From Mesostigma viride (lineage: Eukaryota > Streptophyta > Mesostigmatophyceae > Mesostigmatales > Mesostigmataceae): a stretch of DNA of 64,000 nt. Location of the stretch: the NCBI GenBank assembly GCA_009746045.1, contig RPFO01000485.1, positions 292,883-356,882 on the forward strand. Reading direction: 5' to 3'. Below the pieces are notes generated by a model. The model was not told where the DNA came from. It worked only from the letters and a program-made list of their open reading frames with translations, and did not search any database. The first letter of the stretch is position 1. The number at the start of each line of letters is the position of its first letter. Of the stretch, positions 10,419 through 22,831 are shown in pieces. The translations under genes were made by a program, and so were the position numbers.

Positions 10419-10719
10419 GTAGCATGTACATGATCACCACAGTCCGCAACGGCGGCAACGCCCTACGTGAAGGGGAGTCCGATGTCCAGCCAGGTTATCA
10501 ATATCATGTGACTGTAACAGCCAAAAGTGATTCAGTTTTTACGTCGAGTGTTCCTTACGATATAAGACACCAGTTCATACTAGGATTCAGTTATGCTAAT
10601 TACGGATGAAGTGAGACAACTATGCCTGGACGCATAGATTGAAGAGATTCTACCAAACTGTCATTTGTGTAAAGTTATCTATGAGAATAATGGAGACCCG
10701 AATCTTGCCATTGGATTCC

Positions 10720-10850
10720 ATGGTCTGATTAAATTAAATTGATTTAAATTATAAATTGCCTCCGTTGGGAGATCATGTAGCACATATTCCTTAATGGATG
10801 GGTGGAGTGGGAGGAGCCGCGTAATTCTAACCTAACTCTAAGCTCACAAC
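10720..10850 (-). repeat. Dispersed LINE-type 3' end (tail on left)
   Basis: An AT-rich tail (10722-10760) is followed by CTCCGTTGGGAGATCATG and GTAGCACATATTCC, then a GGATGGGTGG segment and CTAACTCTAAGCTC. The reverse complement recurs at about 37695-37825 downstream of LINE coding remnants, and related cores occur near 38270 and 38620-38760. I infer a solo LINE 3' end inserted in minus orientation. Confidence 0.5.
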
Positions 10851-13462
10851 GGTCCGAGCCCCGCCAAAAACGACCATCTTACTCCGTCACCAAATTGGCG
10901 CGAGATCCCGAAAATCTGGTAGGCGGGAAGGTGACGACGAGGCAAAAAGTCACGCAGCACCCATGGCGGCCGTGAAAATCCTAGCGACCGTCCTGAGAAC
11001 ACATTACGGACAGCGAATTGATTTTGAGCCTTCATAACTCATCTACTTCACGTAGATATTTTTTTATCCTAAAGAAATCGGTCCATTTTTTCAGGAAAAC
11101 AGAAAAAGGGCGGGCATTTTCGCGAGGTCGGGTCAGGTCCGCTGCATTTTGCAGTGGACCCCCAAAAAGTCACACCGGAAACTTATCGAAAACGGCGACA
11201 GTGTAGTTCAAGGTAAGCCGCTCGCACGGTTCTATGACTAATTCAAAAAATTTTGACCGAAAAACTTTTTGTTAAAACGACTGCCATTGTAAATGCCTCG
11301 TTGCCGCAGCAGTTGGAACTGCCGGGAGGGTGCGTGCGGGGCTGATCATGGCAACGCACGTAAAAATATGCCACTCCCTCGTTTCTTTCATTTTTGTCAT
11401 CCCATTTGCGCAGGGCGCTTCAACAACTTCTAGAGCGAAGCCCAGCCTGATTTTTTGCTGGCTCTGTAGTGTAGACCTGCGCTCATCACTGAATATCGCC
11501 TGCGATCGTTGCGAAATGAAGCATGAATACGCATTGCGCTGGTTGAGTCGACGCTGTACAGTGGAACCTGCTTTTTCGGCATCCGGATCCAAGGTAGGGT
11601 GAAGCCAGCCCCGTTCCCCTTCCAGATTTTCTGCCTGTCTCTTTCCCCGAGGCTCGTGAAAGCGCCTCGTTCATGTTACGCCGGACGCCTCGTCAAGCAT
11701 CGCTGCTCGAGAGGGAGACGTAAGCCATGGCCAGCCTCCCCAAACAGCGTGATGTGCGCCTGTTCATTCTTCCAAGTGTAATTCATGGCGTAGGAAGCTG
11801 AGCCTGAAGGCAACAAACAGAAGGTACATGTCCTGTATTCAACAGTCAGCACATATAGGTGTGTTGATGTGCAACCCTGGAGCTTATCCAGCTTTCACAG
11901 GCCATACAACACGCTGCTGGGGCTCCACTTTAGCGGACCTGTTGGTAAGTATTTCAACCTCTTTCCTTGGCCAGATTATAATGCACCATGTTTATCAATG
12001 ATGGGCGGCGTGTTCTGATCTGGGGCTGGGAGGCGCGAAGAAACCAGGGGGGAGCCCAGGTATGTGAAGTGCGCAGATGTTGTTGCTGCCTTGGGAAACC
12101 CAGGATTCATTGCCCTTGTTACATTCAGATATGTTGAAGCAGGCTGAGAATTAAGTACTATACATGGAAGGGGGCTGATTTGTCTTTGATATGGTTGCTG
12201 CCTATGATGATGAATATTGTTGCGGGCACAACAGAGTGCACAATGGGCTTACAGCATTGCGTAAGAGGCATGAATCTCACCAGGACACCTTCTACGGGCT
12301 CACAACAACATCACAATAACGATTACCAAAGTGCTTGCTGCCACACCACTGCCACATCACTCCCCACCACCCCAACACACCTACCACTGTTACGCCGTTG
12401 TTAGCAGTGCCACGATTGCATAGCAATACCAACATTCCTGTCGTTAGCATGGAGGACCACCAGGTGCATCGTGTGCGCATACCCATGTGACAGATATTAT
12501 AGACTCCCACCAGGAGCAACGTCCACCACCATGAGTCTCGCCTGTTGGTGTAACTGCTGGCAGTGTCCCTACAACTCAGTATGGAATCTGCCATTAACGA
12601 TAACGCCAGGCCCTGCACCATTGCTGCCACAATCTGCCATATTGACTTCGCCCATCGCAGCCTTGATCGTGATTGCAGCCACAAGTTCCTGCCGGCCCTC
12701 TTCATCTCTTCTATCGTAGCACCAGAAACTGGGGCCACATTTAGCAGCATCGGCAGCTGACATAGCTGGCACCTGGCACAACAGATAATGCCAGTAGTAT
12801 CAAAGAAGGCACCCTACTGCTCACCATTGCTATCAATCACTGGCATGATCAATCTGTCACTACCACTTGCCAGCACCACAGAATATCATGACCTGGTGTG
12901 TTGCCACGGAAATCTGAATGGAGAGCTTTCACCACAAGCCCACCCCAATGAGTTGGTTTGCACACTACACCACTGTTGGCTGTACCGTGCCACCTGCCAC
13001 ATAAATTTCCCTTCCATCATGCAGCAGTAGCAACATAACCTCAAGGCTAGACCATAACGTCTATCTGCATAACGATAGCCTTCATGATCGCTGCCTCGTG
13101 CCACTGGCCATACTACTGCCATCTGCATTACTTTCTACCACATGTGCCACTCTCTTCTGCATCACTAGATCCCACTACTGCTGCCTGACCTGCCTGCTGC
13201 CAGCACCTTCGCTGGCATCTGCTCATGGCATGCCCGGCCCATGGCCACATCCTCCATCTGCCGTGCATAGCCCATGCTTCACTAGGATTGGTAGTCCAGG
13301 GTGCACGATGAACAACACATAAAAAAATGCCCATGCACCTTTAGAAGATTGTTTGGCATGCGAGCTAGCTGGCTAGTTAATGTGCTAGAGATGTTAGATA
13401 GCAACTGCAAGCAAATGTAGTGTGCAGCCATGTTTGCTTCGAACCACTATTTGACTTGCCAA
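10851..13462. other. No gene recognised; CCA/GCCACC-rich spacer
   Basis: No convincing coding frame on either strand. From about 12290 to 13260 the sequence is rich in CACCA, GCCAC and CTGCC words without a clear period, as in a decayed simple repeat. A TTTTGACCGAAAAACTTTTTG-like AT-rich stretch sits near 11250. Single frames of 80-150 codons here overlap each other and show no domain. Confidence 0.45.
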
Positions 13463-13467
13463 CTAGT

Positions 13468-13948
13468 AGTTGGTTGGAGACCCATCTAGGGTCCACATGG
13501 GTCCTCAGAGATAGAGGATCTTGTACAGATTACTACAATATACTTTATTGTAGTATTGGGCCAATGGCTGTACTTCACTGGTACTCGCCAATGGGATAAC
13601 GCCACGTAGAATGTGTGGGCGTCTCCCAGGCCTCCACGTCACCGGCTGGTCAAGGGCCGGTGTAGTCCTGTCAAGAGGACTGAGCCGACTATCGGCCCAT
13701 CATGTATGCGCATCTGCCTTGGTACCTCCTAGAGGATTCTAGAAGTATCTAACACGCGGCATGCACTGAACTACATGGAATGCATGTCCACGTAGGATAT
13801 TCAGCAAGACTGATGAAGGTGCCAAGCGCAACAGGTTCTTATGCGCAACGAAGACGAATTATGCGACAACGATAATAACGTAAAGAAATAAAGAAGAGCC
13901 TTTGTTTTATGCATAACGCATCAAGCAAGATACCTTTTTATTGCAACT
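13468..13948 (+). repeat. 5' LTR of element B
   Basis: 481 bp, starting AGTTGGTTGGAGACC and ending ATTGCAACT. A perfect stem-loop lies at 13531-13555 (10-bp stem, 5-nt loop), followed by CACCGGC/GCCGGTG and AGTCCT/AGGACT hairpins. The first two thirds match the LTR of element A; the last third (from about ATGCGCAACGAAG) is subfamily-specific. Confidence 0.93.
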
Positions 13949-13959
13949 TGTATTCATTG

Positions 13960-14110
13960 TCATTTCGACAACCGAGGGCAGTTTCCGTTAAAGCCTAGCC
14001 CGAGTGAGCATAGGCTTTGCCGAATTACTGTTGGCCCTGGCCCCGGTGAGCACAGGGACGACAGGACTAAATTTCGAGCCAGCGACCATGCGTACGTTAT
14101 GGCTAGACGG
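13960..14110 (+). pseudogene. Remnant of Gag N-terminus, element B
   Basis: Short stretch after the 5' LTR whose translation keeps the SPSEHR and GPGEHRDD words of the element A Gag N-terminus. Beyond it the sequence to about 15008 does not resemble A. I see no gene in 14110-15008. Confidence 0.4.
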
Positions 14111-15061
14111 AATTTAGAAGGCTCGGAATCTGACTCGGACAGCCTGCATCTAATTCGGTTTCGATTCTTCATCAAGCTGATGTGCTGTAACCAGTTTACA
14201 TCAGCCGGTTCAGGCGTAGGGTGTATAAACTGGTTGATAGCACATGGTTGAAGAGATTTTCCCTTCTGAGCGGAATCTTTTTCAGCCTCGATTTGGATCC
14301 AAGCTGTTGGAATGTCAACGCAAGCCATCGAATCGTCAAGAACGGTTTGAATTGCGGTTTGTATTGCTTTGGTTTCGGCGGCCTGCATGCCTTTTGTCGA
14401 CCATGCTCGCCGTCAGGCTGAATTGGATATCATGCCGCTTTGGATACTTACGAGTATCATGCATCATAAAAGGAAGTTGCTTTGTGTTTTGCAAAGGCGG
14501 TTGAGTGATGAACGATTGGATTTCAGCATCATGCCTGGTTTCTCGGCAACATAAAGCGACGCTGTCTTTATTTCAACGAGCTTTTTTGCTATAGTAACGG
14601 ATGTTTTCTGCATGTTACTAATTGGCTCTTTTTCTTTTGGAAAGGCCGTGTGTGCTGTAAAGAGCTGGTTGGAAACCGTGGAAGGCTGGACATGTGCCTC
14701 AGGTGTGCCATGTTTTGTCTTTCCACCCTGCAGGAAACAAGCCATGACAACACAAGTACACGCCCAGTGACGTGATGCTTATACGTAAGAAGCTGGAATA
14801 TCCAAGCTGGAGCAAAGCCTGATTGAGATGCCAGCTGTGCCCCGGCCGGTGAGCACGGCGGTATTAAAATCCCGTCATTGTCTAGGGCCCCTGGGGAGGT
14901 TCCTAGTACATGGACATATGTGCCCTGTGAGCATGTATATGATGGGATGGAACCCCTGGCAGTGAAGGCCTGCCAAGGCATAGCCCCCCACAAGAGGCTC
15001 GTTCCATTAATTAACGCGGATTAATGATCCTCTCTGTTTATATAACCCCTACAGCGTCCTT

Positions 15062-18000
15062 ATGGACGCTGATGAGAGTGGACTCATGGCAGATGAGGCC
15101 TGCCAGGTGGTAGGGGCTCCAGCAGTAACCCCTACTGACCGTAAAGCTGCCCCAGTGAGCAGCAGTAAAAGTGCCCCTGTTTGTGGCATTCCTATCCATG
15201 CCTGGAATAAAAAGAGTACCCCAGAGGGAACTCTTTCTGTAAACAACACATGTGGATCTGCTCCTGTTTGAAGATAGATGCCACACAGTGTTGTCAATGC
15301 AGGTGCCCAAGTGAGCAACATATCTGTGAACAATACATGTGGTGCAGCTCCTGATTGCAGCCAAGCACCCATTGATATTGTTAACAGTCAAGCTCCTCAG
15401 AGCAATAATCCTTGTTATATTGATAATAAAAACTTGGACTCTTGCTCTGCCAGGAACGTGGATGCCCGTCCATGTCCTGAAGAGCCATCACCTAATGATT
15501 GATCTTAGGATTTTGGCTAACTCTGATCTGCCTTTCCTAAGGATTGTGGGTCGTGAAGATCATCAAGCCCAAGGCAAGGTTGACAGATATATACAGGAGC
15601 TTAAGAAGTTGGTAATGTCTGGGGATTATCCTGAGATGTTTAAACCAACTTTTGCTGTCAGGTGTTTGGGTGCTGCAAGGTGGCCTCTACCCTGATGACA
15701 TAATGCAGGCATGGAGTAAGCAGAGGTGGGCACAGTATGCTCATCTCTGTGAAAAGGATAAACAGAGAGGAGAATCATTAAAATTTGAGGTGGGAGACCA
15801 GGTGATCTTCCACAAAGAAAATGCTCCTGGTAAACGTGGTTATTGGCAGGGTCCAGGGACCATAACCTCAGTTGACCTGGAGATGAAAACTGCTGATGTG
15901 GTCTGGAATGGGACCACTTATCATCTGGCTTGGAATAGATTGAAGAGAGATCCAATGAACGTTCAAGAAAATCCCCTGGAAAATATGGCCCCTGAAGAGG
16001 CACTTGGATCTCCCAATCTTTCCTGTCCACCTTTGGCCAGTGAACAGGCTGGACTCCAACTACCAGAAAGGGCGGCCTCCCATCAACTGGAGCCTACTAC
16101 TCAGCAAGCTCAGCCTAAGACATTGACTGGGATATCACAGGATGATATGGATGAAGCTGACTTGTTGGATAATAGGGTGTCTGATCAGCACCGGAAGCTC
16201 CGGCCGTTGGAACATGGGCTTGAGACCCCTGGGCAGGTGGATAACATATTTCAGTCTGAACAGCCAAAGCTTGGATTCAATTACCCTGGTAATAAGCCAT
16301 TGCCCTTGGAGACTGATGGGATCCAGCCCAAGGAAGACAAGCTGAGGAGGGGTTGTCCAGGTTGAACACTCAGCTCGGCAAGAGAGGCAATCCTCAAGAG
16401 CTTCGGGATATTGTAAAGAAGCTCAAGCCCTCACTAAAGATTGCCACAATAACTTCTCTTCCAGAGAAGGGCATGGACCTTGATGGCTTTGATGTGGATA
16501 CCAAAGCAGAGGTCTCTGTCACCTCGCCCTTTAATGCTTTGCTGGATAAGTATTCCCTTGAACCCAGTCCATGGACTATTGTCCAAGACTTTGCGGGTAA
16601 CACTGATCATCAAGTTCTTGGGAATATCACTATCCCATTCTTGGGTGAGTCTTTGACACTTTGTGTTGTTGATGGCTATAAGGGACCCACTCTCATTGGC
16701 CAGCCATTCTTGGTGACTCCCGGTGTTACCATTGTTGATGGCCCCAATAACACAAAGAGTCTCCTAAAAACCCATTGTGACCCAATTCCTCTGGAATCAT
16801 TCAGATGTCTCTTGCCTCTTGAAATGTTCCAGAAGGCAAATTGGAAGACCGCCTGTGTCGGTTCAGTAAAAGGAGCAGAATGGGGAAGGGATATACCCCC
16901 AGCTTCTGAGCTGGTAGAACCCGCCCAGCTCAGTGTGACTTCTCTTGGTCTCACAAAAAGGTCATTTGCTGCTCATAGCCCCATGTCCTTTGATGATGTA
17001 GACCTGGATTGTCACACTTTCGCTGGCCTTGAGGCCTGGCGACTAGCATTGGTGCGTGCGCTCCAGGAGTGGCAAACGCTGGATGTTTTTGAAGGCATTT
17101 CAGAACCTCCACCCAATGCTCAAATGCTTCAGTTGCGTTTTGTATGCAAGATGAAGAGCAAGCTTGGTGAGCCTCCCATACCAAACGCACGTCCAGTCGT
17201 GACCCAGTTCCATGGTACTACAGACTTTGATAAGGAGGAGCTGTACACTCCTGGCCTGTCACATCCTGTTCTCAGGCTTATTCTTAGTCTGTACCTTGGT
17301 GCTTTGGACTATGGCTTGGATTATGGAGCAGAAATTGATGACTTCACCAGGGCCTTTTTGCATGGTGATCCTCAGGTGGCCAGAGCCACTTGGCAAGCTC
17401 AAAGACCCTGTTGTGTTAAGACCCCAGCATGCTGGATAGCTGAAGTAGGTCATCCCTACATGCAGCCTAAAGTGGGCTGGGAAGGACTGGTCAGCAGTCC
17501 AGTCATCTGGTATGAAACCATTGCTCCTGCCATCCAGGAGAGATGTCAGATGCAACAATCTCATCTTGCTTATTGTCTCTTTGTGGGGCAATCCAAGGGA
17601 CAACCCACCTGGGCTACCTTACATGGAGATGATATGCAACGCATTGGTCCCAAGGGATGGTTGAATGAGACCTATAAAAGGCTCAATGACAAGTCCCCTA
17701 TTGGTACCAGAGCATGGTTTAGTAAAAACAGCCAGGTACCTTACTGTGGCATTGGCTGTACCCTTTTCCAGGATGACAAAGGATGGCATCTTAAGCTGCA
17801 ATCGGCGAAGGGGTATAAAGAAAAAGTAATAACTCAGTTGCCCAAGAGAGTAACTGAGGAGAATGCCCCTACGGTTAAAGGTCAACTGGGTTGGCTGGCT
17901 GCCACAACTAACCCTGACCTGGCAGTACAGAGTAGGATGCCAGACTCTGTTGTTGTAGGAGAAGGAAGGAGGCGCCTGGAGAGCTGCCTCAATGAATCTC

Positions 18001-18533
18001 CTGACTTGGTGTTGTCCGGTGTAGACTGGCATGGGCGTATCATCATAGACGCCTACACAGATGCTAGCCAAGAGTCTAGATCTGCCAACAAGATTGGTGC
18101 CAGAGCCGGATGCCTGATCACCATCAGGAATGAAGGCAAACAGCCCTCGTTGGTATACTGGTCCAGTAACCTTCAGAGGAGGCGGTTTGCTGGCATTGAC
18201 ACCGCTGAGTGCAGGGCATATGCCATGTGCATTCGCGATGCCATATACATAAGAGAGCTACTCTTATGGTGTCTGAGTCAGATAAGACCTCAACCTGTGA
18301 TTGATGTCAGGGTTTATTGTGATAATAAGCCCGTGGTCTCTTTTATCAAGAATGAGAGGGCCACTACTACTGACTTGGACTACCTTGTGGCAAAGGAGTT
18401 GTCCAGCCACTGTATAACCATACATCTGCCAGGACACTCAAATCCTGCTGATGCTATGACCAAGCTTCCACGACTGGCTCTTAATGGGTACCAGTTGCTG
18501 CGGTCCATGATGGCTGGGAAACCCTTGTCATGA
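15062..18533 (+). pseudogene. Pol remnant of element B (integrase, RT, RNase H)
   Basis: Near-identical to the Pol of element A over most of its length. The Cys-containing N-terminal repeats, the GREDHQAQG integrase end, the GPGTITSV tail, the retropepsin-like segment, the LHGDDM reverse transcriptase and the NPADAMTKL RNase H are all recognisable. The copy is broken in several places. Together with element A it forms an inverted pair of about 3.5 kb separated by roughly 8.5 kb. Confidence 0.88.
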
Positions 18534-18801
18534 GGAGTAATCTGGGAGCCTGAGCCTAATGCTCCTCCTGTAGGTTTTTATCCCCCTGGAGGTTTTGTCC
18601 TCTCTGGAGAAGAGGTTTTCCTTCAGATTTGGGTTTTCCCTACAGCAGGTTACACCAACCATGCAATGATGAGATGCAAACTCCATAAGACCCAAGTGAG
18701 TCCCCATTGCCCTCACATGTGAAAGTGAACTGGCCAGGTGCGGCCGAACATCAATGAATACATCTAAGCCTTATCACTTTCACAAGGGAAAGAATGGCTG
18801 G

Positions 18802-19282
18802 AGTTGGTTGGAGACCCATCTAGGGTCCACATGGGTCCTCAGAGATAGAGGATCTTGTACAGATTACTACAATATACTTTATTGTAGTATTGGGCCAATG
18901 GCTGTACTTCACTGGTACTCGCCAATGGGATAACGCCACGTAGAATGTGTGGGCGTCTCCCAGGCCTCCACGTCACCGGCTGGTCAAGGGCCGGTGTAGT
19001 CCTGTCAAGAGGACTGAGCCGACTATCGGCCCATCATGTATGCGCATCTGCCTTGGTACCTCCTAGAGGATTCTAGAAGTATCTAACACGCGGCATGCAC
19101 TGAACTACATGGAATGCATGTCCACGTAGGATATTCAGCAAGACTGATGAAGGTGCCAAGCGCAACAGGTTCTTATGCGCAACGAAGACGAATTATGCGA
19201 CAACGATAATAACGTAAAGAAATAAAGAAGAGCCTTTGTTTTATGCATAACGCATCAAGCAAGATACCTTTTTATTGCAACT
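18802..19282 (+). repeat. 3' LTR of element B
   Basis: 481 bp, apparently identical to 13468-13948. It is preceded by the purine-rich tract AAGGGAAAGAATGG, a plausible polypurine tract, and followed by the CTAGT target duplication. Confidence 0.93.
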
Positions 19283-19559
19283 CTAGTTGCTCTCTCTCAA
19301 CACGCCCCACCATTGGAATGTTGGTAGTTAATACTATTGATGTATCAAAGAGACAACTGTTCATGTATTTCCATGATGAAGTGCATGCCACATGTATGGG
19401 TGGAGATAACCAAGTTGGAGTTCAACCTTACCTCAGCTCGTACTGTTATGGGGTGTGAACTTGTAAGGAAATATTATATGATGTTGGCTGCTGTCACGTG
19501 TCACTGTGACACATCGTCATCTGTGGTGTGACTGAGGTAATACTTGGCAATCATGTTCA

Positions 19560-20090
19560 GCATGCTCTATTTAAATTGCATTAAAAATTTCAGCTCTGTC
19601 TGAACTCATTTGCGCTACCTGTGGTGCATTATATATCCAAATTTTGCGCGAGAGTGACGCGTGACAGCAGAATCATGTAACTAGTTGGTGTTCAATCAAG
19701 GTGCAACTTTGCAGCCAGCCTGCAGATGTTGCAAGTAAAGTGTTTGCTTACTTCCAGCTTAATCTGAGCTCATTTGCACTGTTGGGTGCATTTAATGATC
19801 CATAAAATGCTCCAAATGACCGTATTTGTGACGGTTGACAGCATAATTTCTGGCCATCCCATCTCTATTTCGGGTGCAACTTAGTACTTGAGCTGCATAT
19901 GTTATATTTAATGTGTCTGCCCATTTCCAGGTCAAAACGACATTAATTGTGTTGTTTGTGGAATTAATTATGAATAAAACTGGCAATTTCGGCGTTTTTT
20001 ATGCTTTTGGACGTCACCATTCTGTGAGCACCAAGTGGCCAACCAAGGTGTGACTTGGCACAGTAAATCTGGGTACCATGGAGAAGCCAG
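19560..20090. repeat. Decayed ~165-170 bp tandem repeat (flank of B)
   Basis: Three, perhaps four, diverged monomers. Recurring landmarks are CTGA(A/G)CTCATTTGC, TGGTGCAT or TGGGTGCAT, GTGACAGCA or TTGACAGCA, GGTGCAACTT and a TTACTTCCAG or ATTTCCAG end. Starts fall near 19600, 19764 and 19934. The monomers are old compared with the neighbouring LTRs. Confidence 0.5.
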
Positions 20091-20137
20091 CCACCAAGTT
20101 TGACCATCATCCGAATATTAGTGCAGCTAGGAGGAGT

Positions 20138-21124
20138 CAGATGCAACAATTTCATCTTGCTTATTGTCTCTTTGTGGGGCAATCCAAGGGACAACCCACC
20201 TGGGCTACCCTACATGGAGATGACATGCAACGCATTGGTCCCAAGGGATGGTTGAATGAGACCTATAAAAGGCTCAATGACAAGTCCCCTATTGGTACCA
20301 GAGCATGGTTTAGTAAAAACAGCCAGGTACCTTACTGTGGCATTGGCTGTACCCTTTTCCAGGATGACAAAGGATGGCATCTTAAGCTGCAATCGGCGAA
20401 GGGGTATAAAGAAAAAGTAATAACTCAGTTACCCAAGAGAGTAACTGAGGAGAATGCCCCTACGGTTAAAGGTCAACTGGGTTGGCTGGCTGCCACAACT
20501 AACCCTGACCTGGCAGTACAGAGTAGGATGCCAGACTCTGTTGTTGTAGGAGAAGGAAGGAGGCGCCTGGAGAGCTGCCTCAATGAATCTCCTGACTTGG
20601 TGTTGTCCGGTGTAGACTGGCATGGGCGTATCATCATAGACGCCTACACAGATGCTAGCCAAGAGTCTAGATCTGCCAACAAGATTGGTGCCAGAGCCGG
20701 ATGCCTGATCACCATCAGGAATGAAGGCAAACAGCCCTCGTTGGTATACTGGTCCAGTAACCTTCAGAGGAGGCGGTTTGCTGGCATTGACACCGCTGAG
20801 TGCAGGGCATATGCCATGTGCATTCGCGATGCCATATACATAAGAGAGCTACTCTTATGGTGTCTGAGTCAGATAAGACCTCAACCTGTGATTGATGTCA
20901 GGGTTTATTGTGATAATAAGCCCGTGGTCTCTTTTATCAAGAATGAGAGGGCCACTACTACTGACTTGGACTACCTTGTGGCAAAGGAGTTGTCCAGCCA
21001 CTGTATAACCATACATCTGCCAGGACACTCAAATCCTGCTGATGCTATGACCAAGCTTCCACGACTGGCTCTTAATGGGTACCAGTTGCTGCGGTCCATG
21101 ATGGCTGGGAAACCCTTGTCATGA
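20138..21124 (+). pseudogene. Duplicated copia RT/RNase H fragment
   Basis: Second copy of the 3' end of element B pol, created by the 2591-bp tandem duplication. It keeps the RT motif LHGDDM and the whole RNase H region. The open frame fuses by chance with upstream flank sequence, giving a chimeric ORF with no retrotransposon start. Confidence 0.85.
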
Positions 21125-21392
21125 GGAGTAATCTGGGAGCCTGAGCCTAATGCTCCTCCTGTAGGTTTTTATCCCCCTGGAGGTTTTGTCCTCTCTGGAG
21201 AAGAGGTTTTCCTTCAGATTTGGGTTTTCCCTACAGCAGGTTACACCAACCATGCAATGATGAGATGCAAGCTCCATTAGACCCAAGTGAGTCCCCATTG
21301 CCCTCACATGTGAAAGTGAACTGGCCAGGTGCGGCCGAACATCAATGAATACATCTAAGCCTTATCACTTTCACAAGGGAAAGAATGGCTGG

Positions 21393-21873
21393 AGTTGGTT
21401 GGAGACCCATCTAGGGTCCACATGGGTCCTCAGAGATAGAGGATCTTGTACAGATTACTACAATATACTTTATTGTAGTATTGGGCCAATGGCTGTACTT
21501 CACTGGTACTCGCCAATGGGATAACGCCACGTAGAATGTGTGGGCGTCTCCCAGGCCTCCACGTCACCGGCTGGTCAAGGGCCGGTGTAGTCCTGTCAAG
21601 AGGACTGAGCCGACTATCGGCCCATCATGTATGCGCATCTGCCTTGGTACCTCCTAGAGGATTCTAGAAGTATCTAACACGCGGCATGCACTGAACTACA
21701 TGGAATGCATGTCCACGTAGGATATTCAGCAAGACTGATGAAGGTGCCAAGCGCAACAGGTTCTTATGCGCAACGAAGACGAATTATGCGACAACGATAA
21801 TAACGTAAAGAAATAAAGAAGAGCCTTTGTTTTATGCATAACGCATCAAGCAAGATACCTTTTTATTGCAACT
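21393..21873 (+). repeat. Duplicated copy of the element B LTR
   Basis: A third 481-bp LTR in the same orientation, part of duplication unit 2. The CTAGT and flank that follow it are copied from the sequence after 19282, so it should not be read as a solo LTR or as an independent insertion. Confidence 0.92.
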
Positions 21874-22150
21874 CTAGTTGCTCTCTCTCAACACGCCCCA
21901 CCATTGGAATGTTGGTAGTTAATACTATTGATGTATCAAAGAGACAACTGTTCATGTATTTCCATGATGAAGTGCATGCCACATGTATGGGTGGAGATAA
22001 CCAAGTTGGAGTTCAACCTTACCTCAGCTCGTACTGTTATGGGGTGTGAACTTGTAAGGAAATATTATATGATGTTGGCTGCTGTCACGTGTCACTGTGA
22101 CACATCGTCATCTGTGGTGTGACTGAGGTAATACTTGGCAATCATGTTCA

Positions 22151-22681
22151 GCATGCTCTATTTAAATTGCATTAAAAATTTCAGCTCTGTCTGAACTCAT
22201 TTGCGCTACCTGTGGTGCATTATATATCCAAATTTTGCGCGAGAGTGACGCGTGACAGCAGAATCATGTAACTAGTTGGTGTTCAATCAAGGTGCAACTT
22301 TGCAGCCAGCCTGCAGATGTTGCAAGTAAAGTGTTTGCTTACTTCCAGCTTAATCTGAGCTCATTTGCACTGTTGGGTGCATTTAATGATCCATAAAATG
22401 CTCCAAATGACCGTATTTGTGACGGTTGACAGCATAATTTCTGGCCATCCCATCTCTATTTCGGGTGCAACTTAGTACTTGAGCTGCATATGTTATATTT
22501 AATGTGTCTGCCCATTTCCAGGTCAAAACGACATTAATTGTGTTGTTTGTGGAATTAATTATGAATAAAACTGGCAATTTCGGCGTTTTTTATGCTTTTG
22601 GACGTCACCATTCTGTGAGCACCAAGTGGCCAACCAAGGTGTGACTTGGCACAGTAAATCTGGGTACCATGGAGAAGCCAG
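22151..22681. repeat. Second copy of the decayed ~165-170 bp repeat
   Basis: Identical by eye to 19560-20090, carried along in unit 2 of the segmental duplication. Confidence 0.5.
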
Positions 22682-22831
22682 CCACCAAGTTTGACCATCA
22701 TCCGAATATTAGTGCAGCTAGGAGGAGTAAGATGGGTGTTTTTTGGCACTTTCAGACCGTTGTGCTATCTAGTCTAGAAAAATCCTAACTACACTACTCA
22801 TCAAAACGCCGGCTCCTCTTGGGGGGAGGGG

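Larger units (their letters stand above)
13468..19282 (+). mobile_element. Copia-type LTR retrotransposon B (broken)
   Basis: Plus-strand relative of element A. LTRs of 481 bp lie at 13468-13948 and 18802-19282 and look identical by eye. A 5-bp target duplication CTAGT lies at 13463-13467 and 19283-19287. The pol remnant spans 15062-18533 and closely matches element A. The leader-proximal gag region is hardly recognisable beyond GPGEHRDD-like words. I count roughly four or five breaks, so it is a fossil despite its young LTRs and probably moved with help from intact relatives. Confidence 0.92.
17547..22728. repeat. Tandem segmental duplication, period 2591 bp
   Basis: Unit 1 (17547-20137) holds the 3' pol part of element B, its 3' LTR and 855 bp of downstream flank. 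Unit 2 (20138-22728) repeats all of this. The junction shows only a 2-bp match (GT) between the breakpoints. The flank copies look identical. The retrotransposon part shows about six substitutions, and at the sites compared unit 1 agrees with element A, so the changes are in unit 2. This is a post-insertion tandem duplication, not a third transposition. Confidence 0.93.

Noticed and set aside
12290-13330. Several 65-150 codon ORFs on both strands
   Set aside because: They overlap each other, are rich in repetitive CCA/GCC words and show no domain, splice or start context.
20078-21124. 348-codon ORF with a plausible ATG
   Set aside because: The start lies in duplicated flank sequence and the rest is a copied pol fragment; a by-product of the tandem duplication.
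21393-21873. A solo LTR or third copia insertion
   Set aside because: Sequence on both sides is an exact repeat of unit 1, so it arose by segmental duplication.
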